A stretch of 64,000 nt of DNA from assembly GCA_949292175.1 (NCBI GenBank), contig CASEYJ010000012.1:1-64000 (forward strand). The letters run 5' to 3'. The notes under the pieces are model-generated. The model made no database searches. It was not told the origin of the DNA and was given only the letters and a program-made list of their open reading frames with translations. Positions 17,744 to 25,460 of this stretch are shown piece by piece (position 1 is the first letter of the stretch; each line of letters starts with the position of its first letter). Made by a program: the position numbers and the translations under genes. This stretch comes from an uncultured bacterium. GTDB lineage: Bacteria; Cyanobacteriota; Vampirovibrionia; Gastranaerophilales; Gastranaerophilaceae.

Positions 17744-19192
17744 ATGCGTAAACTTTGGCTTGCAGCAGCATTAATTTTAATATGCGTAAATTCTTCGCTT
17801 GCCAAAGGAATAGACTGGGAAGCCGTAAGATACAACATAAAAGATAGTGTTGACTTCAAAAAAGACCAAAGAACGATAGAAGCAGAGTACTTAAAACGCA
17901 TTGAGAAAGACCGTATAAAAGAAGAATACGGGCGTAAGATCATGGATTTAAAGCCATCAGGCTATATGACAGTTGAAGAGTATGAATTACTGTCTCAGCC
18001 AAAAGACAAAGCTTTTATTGATTACGGTATTCCGCAAGTAAAAACACCGTATAATATGCAATACGTACCGCAACCAACATACAAACTTGCAAGATATAAT
18101 GATCCTCCGGGCAGTCCAAACCTTACAATAAGCAGAGATTTGTACAAAACACGACAGCTAAATCTCCCGGGTATAACAGCTCCGGACTTTTCAATAATGG
18201 TATATCCGGCAGTTTATTATTACCCTGTATCAGAGTCTGTTACGTGCGATTTATTTATGATTGCCTTAAGAGATAACGACAGTGCGGTCAATAAAATATT
18301 AAAAGCAAACATTGCAAACAGATATCCAGAACCAATTCTATCAACAGACAAAGAGTTAAAAAATAGTACAGCGTTTAGAACATTAACTCCAATTGACTTT
18401 TCTGCAGATAGCAAAAAACTTTTAGTAAAAGAAAAAATAGGAAGTTCTGAAGATGGTATCTGGCAAACAAATGCAATAGTATATGATTTTTCAACTCATA
18501 CTTCATATAATCTTGTAGAATTACGTTATGCTATTGAATATTATTGGGAAGAATATAAGGGCTTAAAACTAGAAGACAAACGTTGGGATATTTATCCTTT
18601 AGGCTTTAGTAAAGGTAATCCTGACAGAATTATAGCAACCGCATACGCCTATACTGGTTCTGCACCTATTTTTCTAGGTGTATGGACAGTCGATTCAAAA
18701 GGTGAACAGTCCAGATTAATTTCACTAAACAATGGTAGTATCGAAGTAGCATCAAACGGATTTAAAATCGTCAAAGACGGAGTTGTGCCAAACACTCTTG
18801 TAAAAACACAAGAAAAAGCTGAAAAGAAATTTGTAAAAGATGAAGCGAAACGTGAACAAGAAAAAGACAAGGCTGAAGTAAAAGCACTAAAAGATGAGAT
18901 GAGAGCCAAACTAAAAGAAGTAGATGAACAATTCAAACTTGAACAAGAAGACTACAAATTAATGGACAGACTTGAAGGAAGTACATCTCAAAACGAAAAT
19001 ATTGAACGCTACAATACATTACAAGAACAATTGAATGAAAAGCGCCAGCTTCAAGCACAGAAATTAAGAGCAGAACAAGAAGCACGAAAAGCGAAAGCAA
19101 AAGCTCGCGCCGAAGCGAAGAAGGCTAAAGAAGCTGCTAAATTACAAAAGAAACAACAAAAACAGCAGCAACAAGAGCAACAAGAAAAGTAA
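17744..19192 (+). CDS. secreted protein with charged coiled-coil tail, unknown function
   Basis: A 482-residue exported protein. MRKLWLAAALILICVNSSLA is a signal peptide. The middle (about 60-330) looks globular and mixed alpha/beta with many Tyr, Pro and Asp residues; I do not recognise the fold. From about 345 to the end it is almost purely Lys, Glu, Ala, Gln and Arg, ending in a poly-Gln-rich stretch, so an extended coiled coil. The start is the ATG ten bases after GAAGGA; an earlier TTG overlaps the response regulator. Lying directly behind kinase and regulator genes it may be their target or sensor partner in the periplasm. Confidence 0.8.
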   Translation: MRKLWLAAALILICVNSSLAKGIDWEAVRYNIKDSVDFKKDQRTIEAEYLKRIEKDRIKEEYGRKIMDLKPSGYMTVEEYELLSQPKDKAFIDYGIPQVKTPYNMQYVPQPTYKLARYNDPPGSPNLTISRDLYKTRQLNLPGITAPDFSIMVYPAVYYYPVSESVTCDLFMIALRDNDSAVNKILKANIANRYPEPILSTDKELKNSTAFRTLTPIDFSADSKKLLVKEKIGSSEDGIWQTNAIVYDFSTHTSYNLVELRYAIEYYWEEYKGLKLEDKRWDIYPLGFSKGNPDRIIATAYAYTGSAPIFLGVWTVDSKGEQSRLISLNNGSIEVASNGFKIVKDGVVPNTLVKTQEKAEKKFVKDEAKREQEKDKAEVKALKDEMRAKLKEVDEQFKLEQEDYKLMDRLEGSTSQNENIERYNTLQEQLNEKRQLQAQKLRAEQEARKAKAKARAEAKKAKEAAKLQKKQQKQQQQEQQEK

Positions 19193-19222
19193 AACAAGTG
19201 TCTACTTCATCAAATCCGCTTA

Positions 19223-20110
19223 TTAAAGAGTTTCTAGCTTCTTCCACAAACTTTTAGCAGTATTTGTAACAGCAAGTCCCGCTTCAGAACTTTCCTTAAG
19301 CATAGGTGACATCAATTTTCCTGTCTGTTCCATAGCATCAATAACTTCATCAAGCGGTATTTTAGATTCAATACCAGCTAAAGCCATCTCAGAGGCAGTT
19401 ACGGCGTGAATAGCAAGAAATGGATTGCGCTTCACACAAGGGATTTCAACCAAACCACAAACAGGGTCACAAGTTAATCCCAATAAATTTTTCAAAGCCA
19501 AGGCAACTGCATTTAAGATTTGAGAAACATTTCCACCGCGCATTTGAGTAAGAGCAGCTGCACTCATAGCTGAAGCGACTCCACATTCAGCCTGACATCC
19601 GGCAACAGCACCAGCAAGCTGAACTTTATTGGAAACAATTCTTCCGATTTCACCGGCAGTAACAAGAGCATCAATCTGCTCTTTTTCAGAAATTCCTAAA
19701 CTATCACTAACCGCAATTAATACGGAAGGTACAATTGCGCAAGAACCAGCAGTTGGACAAGCTACAATTTTACCCATTCTTAAATTTTCCTCTGAAGTTG
19801 CAAGAGCATAAGTCACAATTTTTTCATACAACTTTCCAAATAATGCGTGTCTATTTGCAAACCCATCCTGCAATCTTTTGCAATCAGCCCCACACATTCC
19901 GCTTACAGAAAGCTTGTCAGAGTTCATACCACACTGTATAGCTTCACGCATAGCATCCAAACTTTTTTTAACTAAAATTCTAACTTCAGGCACTGAAATC
20001 TCAGACAACTCAGCCTCACGTTCCTGAGAAAGTTCATATATCGTTTTTTCATAATGTTCGCAAGCTTTTGCCAATTCTTCGAATGTTGAAATATTTACAC
20101 TTTTTTCCAT
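19223..20110 (-). CDS. sdaAA: L-serine dehydratase, iron-sulfur-dependent, alpha subunit
   Basis: Deaminates L-serine to pyruvate and ammonia with a [4Fe-4S] cluster. The 295 residues match the alpha subunit of the two-gene form: SGMCGADCKRLQDG, CPTAGSCAIVPSVLIAVSD, AGCQAECGVASAMSAAA and LGLTCDPVCGLVEIPCVKRN, which supply the cluster cysteines. Its gene starts two bases after sdaAB, so they are cotranscribed. The split form is typical of anaerobes and Gram-positives, in contrast to the single-chain E. coli enzyme. An oxygen-sensitive enzyme of this type fits an anaerobic, amino-acid-fermenting life. Confidence 0.95.
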   Translation of the reverse strand: MEKSVNISTFEELAKACEHYEKTIYELSQEREAELSEISVPEVRILVKKSLDAMREAIQCGMNSDKLSVSGMCGADCKRLQDGFANRHALFGKLYEKIVTYALATSEENLRMGKIVACPTAGSCAIVPSVLIAVSDSLGISEKEQIDALVTAGEIGRIVSNKVQLAGAVAGCQAECGVASAMSAAALTQMRGGNVSQILNAVALALKNLLGLTCDPVCGLVEIPCVKRNPFLAIHAVTASEMALAGIESKIPLDEVIDAMEQTGKLMSPMLKESSEAGLAVTNTAKSLWKKLETL

Positions 20111-20112
20111 AA

Positions 20113-20772
20113 CTAACTTTCCAACTTTTTAATATATCTAACAATATAAATACTAGGTAAATCGTGAATTGCCTTTATAATATCTTGAGATAACTCCCCA
20201 TCAAGAGCAATGCACATAGAGGCGTCTTCTCCTTTGGCATTTCTATCACAATTTAGTGATGCAATATTCACAGGAATTTTTGATGTAACCTTAGAAATCA
20301 TGCCTGGAATATCTCTATAAACGAGCAACAAAGTATTATATTTTCCGTTAACCTTAACTGAAAAATTATCAATACTATTAATTACGACTTCTCCGGCACC
20401 AATAGAGTCCCCGGAAATAGTGAGATTAGGAACCCCGTCGATGACAATATCAACTGCATTAGGATGTCTGTTGAAATCTTCGAGATACTCAAAAGAATAG
20501 TCAAAATTTTTAGAAATCTCAAGATCAAAAATATTTCTAATACGAACATCGTCAACAGACAAACCTAAAAAGCCTGCCAACAAACCTTTATCGGTACCAT
20601 GCCCCTTGCCGGTCTTTGCATAAGAATTATAAAGACGGAATGTAACCTTAGAAGGCATACCGTTATACAAATTTCTTGCAAGCAAACCCAAACGTACAGC
20701 ACCGGCAGTATGGGAACTTGAAGGACCGACCATAATAGGAGAAATTATATCAATAATAGAAGACTGTCTCAT
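20113..20772 (-). CDS. sdaAB: L-serine dehydratase, iron-sulfur-dependent, beta subunit
   Basis: A 219-residue partner of the alpha subunit. The N-terminus has the family motif ISPIMVGPSSSHTAGAVRLG (about 10-29), and the last about 75 residues form an ACT domain (KYNTLLLVYRDIPGMISKVT), which probably binds serine as regulator. The ribosome site AAGGAT lies upstream. First gene of a two-gene operon; the 170 bases upstream are AT-rich and would hold divergent promoters for it and for the 48-residue gene on the other strand. Confidence 0.95.
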   Translation of the reverse strand: MRQSSIIDIISPIMVGPSSSHTAGAVRLGLLARNLYNGMPSKVTFRLYNSYAKTGKGHGTDKGLLAGFLGLSVDDVRIRNIFDLEISKNFDYSFEYLEDFNRHPNAVDIVIDGVPNLTISGDSIGAGEVVINSIDNFSVKVNGKYNTLLLVYRDIPGMISKVTSKIPVNIASLNCDRNAKGEDASMCIALDGELSQDIIKAIHDLPSIYIVRYIKKLES

Positions 20773-20942
20773 ACTTTATCCTTTAAATATATTCTCTGTA
20801 TCCTAATTATATCACCAAATTTTCGGATATTAAATAATGTAAAACTTTTATTAAGAAATAACAATTTTTCGTAATTATGTGGTTTATTATATATGTGAAG
20901 TTTTTCAATTATGGTGTATGTGTAAGAAATTAAAGGAGAATT

Positions 20943-21089
20943 ATGTTTAGTCCTGAGTTTATGCGTTTTTTAATAAATTATCAAAAGTCGGAATTTACCC
21001 CGGAATCAACAAAGAAAGAAATTTATTTCAAGCCCCAAAAAGGTCGTAAAATTTTAGCAGAAGTTGTTTTGACGGTATCCGGCAAATAA
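20943..21089 (+). CDS. small 48-residue protein, unknown
   Basis: An ATG frame of 48 codons preceded by a perfect AAAGGAG site five bases away. The product is basic (many Lys), with aromatic residues in the first third (FSPEFMRFLINYQ) and KKEIYFKPQKGRK in the middle. No family recognised. The strong ribosome site and lack of competing genes make it a credible real gene. It lies just upstream of a tRNA-Arg gene. Confidence 0.6.
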   Translation: MFSPEFMRFLINYQKSEFTPESTKKEIYFKPQKGRKILAEVVLTVSGK

Positions 21090-21154
21090 TATATTCCCTC
21101 TGCAAAAATAATTTGAAAAAATATAATAATTATTGTACAATTGGGTTACATTGT

Positions 21155-21228
21155 GTGCTTGTAGCTCAGTTGGATAGAGCGTTTCCCTCCGAAGGAAAAG
21201 GCCGTGCGTTCGAATCGCATCAAGCACG
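21155..21228 (+). tRNA. tRNA-Arg (anticodon CCG)
   Basis: Acceptor arms GTGCTTG and CAAGCAC pair perfectly, anticodon arm TTTCC/GGAAA encloses CTCCGAA giving CCG, and the T arm holds TTCGAAT. Discriminator G; CCA not encoded. It reads the CGG codon, rare in this AT-rich genome. Confidence 0.95.
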
Positions 21229-21414
21229 AGTATTGCACATTAAATAAGAGGTCAATACGATTGGAACGTCGATATATTGTCGTGGAAATACAAACGTTCA
21301 ATTCCAACCAATATATTCAATCGTGACTAAAACAATTATAAATAAATCGACCTTTAAAATATTTATAAAAGGTTGTAATGAGAGATTTAGCGTATATATA
21401 ATAAATAGATAGAT
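21229..21414 (+). other. 186-base spacer between two tRNA-Arg genes
   Basis: No frame with a ribosome site. It contains short inverted-repeat fragments (GAACGT/ACGTTC, TTGGAA/TTCCAA, TATATTG/CAATATA between about 21258 and 21325) that could fold into an imperfect hairpin. No terminator T-run is visible after the first tRNA. Confidence 0.4.
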
Positions 21415-21488
21415 GGCTTCGTAGCTCAGCAGGATAGAGCAGTGGTTTCCTAAACCAAAGATCGCGCGTTCGAATCGCGCCGGGGCCA
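21415..21488 (+). tRNA. tRNA-Arg (anticodon CCT)
   Basis: Acceptor arms GGCTTCG and CGGGGCC pair with two G-T pairs; anticodon loop TTCCTAA gives CCT; T arm GCGCG/CGCGC with TTCGAAT. The lowest pair of the anticodon stem is a G-A mismatch. CCA not encoded. A T-rich stretch follows. It reads AGG. Confidence 0.93.
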
Positions 21489-21557
21489 TTTTTATTTTTT
21501 TAAGATACCGACTTTAGTTCATTTAGAATGGAAAGGTGCGCAGAGTCCATTTCCATT

Positions 21558-23558
21558 TTACGCATTTACAAGAAAACTTCTTGTCTGCGGGAAATAACGC
21601 TCAAGATATTCGGTTCTCACACCAAATATATCAGAGATATTAGGACAGTTATTTGCCGCAATAAGTTCAGCGACAGTTTCTTCATACGGCTGATTTACTC
21701 TATTTACATTAACTCTGTCAATAAAATAATCTACATATTCCTTCTGAGTATTAGAAAAATTACCCATGAACATATCATATTCCTGCTGATATACTTGGCG
21801 GAATTTATCAGAAGAAGACAACCGTCCAATATCACCGGTTCCAAATAAATCATCGATATGCCCCATTTCATGCCTGAATATAAATATGTTATCCGAAGAA
21901 GACACCATACCTAAATCAGTTCGAGCATAAGAACCCGTAGCTATATCATTAAATTCAAGTTTTTTAAGCTTTTTACTAATAACTTGCAACTCATCTGCGG
22001 AACACTCTTTAAGCATCTTCTTTAATTTAGCTGAATTTTCAGGAGTATTACAAGAATCAACAAGTTCCCTCAAATTTATAATACAATCTGTTTTCCCATT
22101 TGAATCCAGAACTTTTATTTCATCAGCAGAATACTTTATGCTATATTTTTGACCATTAATAATCGATTCCGCCTCATTTGCAGAAAGCATTTTATGCTTG
22201 ATATTTCTTTTAGATAAGACTCTGCCATCCTTTGAAATATTCAACCGCGTAGTCCAACTTCCATCAGGTAATTTTTTATATTTGGATTTAGTAATTGTAC
22301 CATCTAATGAGTCAAAGTTTTTTGTAACAGTTAATATACCATTTTTTTCCTTTACGTCAATGAGGGGCTTAACAGTACCATCAGGCATAACAGCTTTCCA
22401 ATTATGAAGTCCAGGAACTTCTGAACTGGTCAACATTTCTGTCCGCAAAAGTTTACCATCTGCATCTTTAATTTGGCGAGTTTCAGAAATAACAGATGTG
22501 TGTTTTTCCATTATCTCAGACCCTTTAGCTGGCAACCCACGAGATTCAAGCACTACATCAAAATCTTTTCCAATAATTCTTGCCTGATTTTGCTTTCCTT
22601 GAACCGGTAAAATTCTATCCGTAGATACAAGCCTTGCATTATTATCAAAAGTTTTAATCAAAACTTCTTTATCATTAGCCTTACTCCACTCCTGTAATCT
22701 AAACATTTTCGGATTATACGTGTCATTTTGAGCAAAAAGAACAACATTACCATTATGAGCTTTTCTTATCTCAGCAATAGTCTTTTGTACCTTACTTAGA
22801 TTAATCCCTTCAGTTCTGGCTATTTCACATACAGAGACCCCATTTAAGCCACTAGTCTCTGCTATTTGTATAAGACTGTCAAGATCAAGCCCTTTTGTAT
22901 TTGCTATTTTTAGCATATCTTCCGCATTAAAAACATACTCGCCCTTGTGACCAAACGGCCTCTGCGGCATTTTTATATTGATAAGCTTTCTAAGTTTAGT
23001 AAGATTTTCCTCCGGCATTTTCGATGAAATATATGCCAAATCATCAAATGTGAAACGTCTTAAATCAACATTCCCAATCTTTTGGATATAAAATTGATCT
23101 CCCTGAGTATACCTCATAAACTCCTTAAAGATCTTAAATCTATCTGGAGAAAGAGAATTTGCAAAAGCAAAAGCCCTATCAGGCATCTGAGCAAATTCTG
23201 CAACATCATTTAAATCAACATCACTGCGCTTTGCAAACTCCGCAATCTGTCGGCATCTATTTTCAGTATATAACCCTTTGTCTAAAACACAGAGCATACC
23301 TCTTGTATTTACGTTTTGAATTTCACGTCTTATCGCAGCTTCAGAAAACTTTGGAGTTTTTCCGTCAACCATAATTCCTTTAAGTGTATCAATGAGACGT
23401 TCTCTAGGATCCAATTTATATCGGCCGGCATTTGAACTCAATAACTCCTGCAAATATGGCGGCAGACTCTTTGGCTTAGTTATTGCACCCTCTAATACTA
23501 TACTTTTTTTATCAGCACCTGCAAGCACTCTTTTTGCTAAAGTCCAGTTTATTTTCAT
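21558..23558 (-). CDS. large unknown protein with C-terminal zincin (HEMGH) domain
   Basis: A 666-residue protein without signal peptide or membrane segment. The C-terminal about 125 residues look like a zinc metallopeptidase of the gluzincin/anthrax-lethal-factor-like type: HEMGHIDD (His at about 563 and 567), then SSSDKFRQVYQQEYD, and YEETVAELIA about 60 residues after the first His, whose Glu would be the third zinc ligand. The N-terminal about 300 residues are all-helical with short repeats (IANTKGLDLDSLIQIAE, ISLKV-like), and the middle (about 330-480) is beta-rich with DGxW/DGxV turns like MORN-type strands. The start is the ATG nine bases after GGGGA; a TTG two codons earlier is possible. 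Family assignment by eye only; target unknown. Confidence 0.75.
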   Translation of the reverse strand: MKINWTLAKRVLAGADKKSIVLEGAITKPKSLPPYLQELLSSNAGRYKLDPRERLIDTLKGIMVDGKTPKFSEAAIRREIQNVNTRGMLCVLDKGLYTENRCRQIAEFAKRSDVDLNDVAEFAQMPDRAFAFANSLSPDRFKIFKEFMRYTQGDQFYIQKIGNVDLRRFTFDDLAYISSKMPEENLTKLRKLINIKMPQRPFGHKGEYVFNAEDMLKIANTKGLDLDSLIQIAETSGLNGVSVCEIARTEGINLSKVQKTIAEIRKAHNGNVVLFAQNDTYNPKMFRLQEWSKANDKEVLIKTFDNNARLVSTDRILPVQGKQNQARIIGKDFDVVLESRGLPAKGSEIMEKHTSVISETRQIKDADGKLLRTEMLTSSEVPGLHNWKAVMPDGTVKPLIDVKEKNGILTVTKNFDSLDGTITKSKYKKLPDGSWTTRLNISKDGRVLSKRNIKHKMLSANEAESIINGQKYSIKYSADEIKVLDSNGKTDCIINLRELVDSCNTPENSAKLKKMLKECSADELQVISKKLKKLEFNDIATGSYARTDLGMVSSSDNIFIFRHEMGHIDDLFGTGDIGRLSSSDKFRQVYQQEYDMFMGNFSNTQKEYVDYFIDRVNVNRVNQPYEETVAELIAANNCPNISDIFGVRTEYLERYFPQTRSFLVNA

Positions 23559-23609
23559 AAACAATGTTCCCCGTTTAAAAAATTCCCCTATATGAATATA
23601 AAAACTTAT

Positions 23610-23679
23610 TTATAAATACAATTGACTTGATATAAACAAATATTAACATTTGTTTCAATTCATAGATTTTTTTTATAAT
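23610..23679. promoter_or_regulatory. mirror-image divergent promoters sharing an inverted repeat
   Basis: AAACAAAT and ATTTGTTT form an inverted repeat (23634-23655, six-base centre). Each arm contains TTGTTT reading outward; 18 bases further lies TTATAA (23610-23615) for the minus-strand zincin gene and TATAAT (23674-23679) for the plus-strand gene. A dimeric regulator bound to the palindrome would block both -35 boxes. Confidence 0.45.
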
Positions 23680-23737
23680 TTGAAGTATTATAAGGGTAGT
23701 AAAATGCAATTTACCTGACAGGGAGAAATATTTCAAA

Positions 23738-24814
23738 ATGCAAGCTAATAATAATGAAATCGTTATAGGGATACCGAGAGCAATGAACTTTTATCACAAT
23801 TACCCTTTTTATTACGGGTTCTTCACTGCGCTCGGAATAAAGATTGTTTTGTCTGATGTAACAACAAAACAGACAATGTCTAGCGGTTCAGCACTCGTTG
23901 TTACTGAAACCTGCCTACCAATTAAAGTTTATGTTGGACATATTCTGAACCTTTTGGATAAAGGCGTTGACAAGATTTTCGTTCCATCAATTCAATCAAT
24001 TGCACCAAAAATATACAATTGCTCTAAAATCAGAGGGCTCCCTGATTTAATAAGAAACGTGGTAAAAAGACCATTCACTCTTATAGATGCAACATTAGAT
24101 AAATCAGAAAAAAATCAAGGTTTATATGAATTTTTAAAACAAGCCGTAGCTCCTTTCGGCATTACAGATGAAGCAAAAATTAAAGAAGCTTCAAAAGCCG
24201 GTTGGAGAACTTATAACAATTTCCACATTATGTCAAAATCAGGAATGAGTTATAAAAAAGCTATGAATTATGCTCTTCAAGGCAAAGTTTTCATTGAGAA
24301 TGATACAAAAGAAGCTCCTATTTCAATTGCGTTAGTATCTCACGGTTACAATATCTACGACGAAAGAACTTCTATGAAAATCATAGATAAACTTGAAGCT
24401 ATGGATGTAAGAGTATATACATCTCTACAACTATCAAATGAACAAACAATGGAAGGTATCAATGCTTTAGGCGAAAAATTATACTGGGCAAATGAGTTCG
24501 AAATGACAGGAACAGCCGGTCATTATCTAAAAGATAATAAAATAGACGGTATAATTGCACTTAACGCATTTGGTTGCGGCCCTGACTCATTAATGATTGA
24601 AAGAATTGTTAGAAAGGCTAAACAATTTAACAAGCCAATTTTACACTTAACAATTGATGAGCAAACAGGCGAAGCTGGTTTTATCACAAGGCTTGAGGCA
24701 TTTGTAGATATGTTGTTCAGAAAGAAACGCGCAACTATCATTAATAAAATAGATTTAAACCAATCCTCACAATATATTCCAAACACAAACTTTATTGAAA
24801 CAAGATCTAAATAA
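23738..24814 (+). CDS. acyl-CoA dehydratase activase-related protein (DUF2229 type)
   Basis: A 358-residue protein of the family related to activators of 2-hydroxyacyl-CoA dehydratases (sometimes named CoA protein activase). Marks are IGIPRAMNFYHNYPFYYGFF at the N-terminus, TETCLPIKVYVGH (about 53-65), the Cys in YNCSKIRG, and NAFGCGPDSL (about 279-288), which provide likely iron-sulfur ligands. The C-terminal TIDEQTGEAGFITRLEAF is typical. The usual BadF/HgdC-type ATPase half is absent, as are the dehydratase subunits, so the substrate is unknown. It is preceded by AGGGAGA and followed by a terminator, as a single-gene unit divergent from the zincin gene. Confidence 0.85.
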   Translation: MQANNNEIVIGIPRAMNFYHNYPFYYGFFTALGIKIVLSDVTTKQTMSSGSALVVTETCLPIKVYVGHILNLLDKGVDKIFVPSIQSIAPKIYNCSKIRGLPDLIRNVVKRPFTLIDATLDKSEKNQGLYEFLKQAVAPFGITDEAKIKEASKAGWRTYNNFHIMSKSGMSYKKAMNYALQGKVFIENDTKEAPISIALVSHGYNIYDERTSMKIIDKLEAMDVRVYTSLQLSNEQTMEGINALGEKLYWANEFEMTGTAGHYLKDNKIDGIIALNAFGCGPDSLMIERIVRKAKQFNKPILHLTIDEQTGEAGFITRLEAFVDMLFRKKRATIINKIDLNQSSQYIPNTNFIETRSK

Positions 24815-24830
24815 ATAAACTAACAAAAAA

Positions 24831-24858
24831 AGGAACTGAAAAATCAGTTCCTTTTTTA
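24831..24858 (+). terminator. bidirectional intrinsic terminator
   Basis: AGGAACTGA and TCAGTTCCT form a perfect nine-pair stem with a four-base loop, with T-runs on both strands. It serves the activase-related gene and rpsU. Confidence 0.9.
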
Positions 24859-24876
24859 ATATAAGAATTTATAATC

Positions 24877-25050
24877 TTACACTTTTCTCTTACGAGCAGC
24901 TTCAGATTTACGTTTTCTTTTAACGCTTGGCTTTTCATATCTTTCGCGTTTTTTAACTTCAGAAAGAATACCAGCCTTTTGTATTTTCTTTTTGAAACGT
25001 CTTAAAGCTACTTCGATACTTTCGTTTTCGCCAACTTTAACTTCTGCCAT
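24877..25050 (-). CDS. rpsU: 30S ribosomal protein S21
   Basis: A 57-residue basic protein: [20 protein letters not shown], a KKKIQKAG segment, RERYEKPS and a Lys/Arg-rich end ([13 protein letters not shown]), which is the standard S21 pattern. S21 sits on the small subunit platform near the anti-Shine-Dalgarno region. A GGTGGTGAA site precedes the ATG. It is monocistronic and ends at a bidirectional terminator. Confidence 0.95.
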   Translation of the reverse strand: MAEVKVGENESIEVALRRFKKKIQKAGILSEVKKRERYEKPSVKRKRKSEAARKRKV

Positions 25051-25155
25051 TTATATTTCACCACCTTTGTAGTCTTGTATTTGTCTCAGTGTTAATATTT
25101 TAACCTAAAACAAAATTTTTTTCAAGGTAGCTTAACATAAACTTATAAAACGACA

Positions 25156-25305
25156 CTATTCTTTCATGCAGAAAAACTCTTCATCAATAACAACACATTC
25201 TAGTACATTCTCAAAAAACTGCTCCAACGCCATATCAATTGAATTACTCTCCATCTCAGTCCGGCCCTCCATTAATTGTAAATCTATCCCGCTATTGTTC
25301 TTCAT
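25156..25305 (-). CDS. small acidic 49-residue protein, unknown
   Basis: A 49-codon frame with a strong AGGAG site six bases before the ATG. The product is acidic with many Met and Glu residues and an amphipathic centre (SIDMALEQFFENVLECVVID); two cysteines. No family recognised. It lies between rpsU and the P-loop kinase with no other gene competing for the space, which supports reality, but short length limits confidence. Confidence 0.55.
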   Translation of the reverse strand: MKNNSGIDLQLMEGRTEMESNSIDMALEQFFENVLECVVIDEEFFCMKE

Positions 25306-25460
25306 ATCTAACTCCTGTTAGTATCAACAATTTAGCTTACGGATATTCAGGGAATAAACTTTAATATTTTAATAAATTTGTTACAAAATTTAGCATAATG
25401 AGAAAATAATTTTACTTTAAAGTACAATATAAGAAAAGCTGGTTATAGGAAGAAGATTAC

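Noticed and set aside
17744-19192. Repeat expansion or low-complexity artefact at the end of the secreted protein
   Set aside because: The KEAQ-rich part is not a tandem repeat at DNA level and keeps an open frame, consistent with a real coiled coil.
21155-21560. Integrated element at the tRNA-Arg genes
   Set aside because: No integrase, no duplicated tRNA 3' end and no change in base composition.
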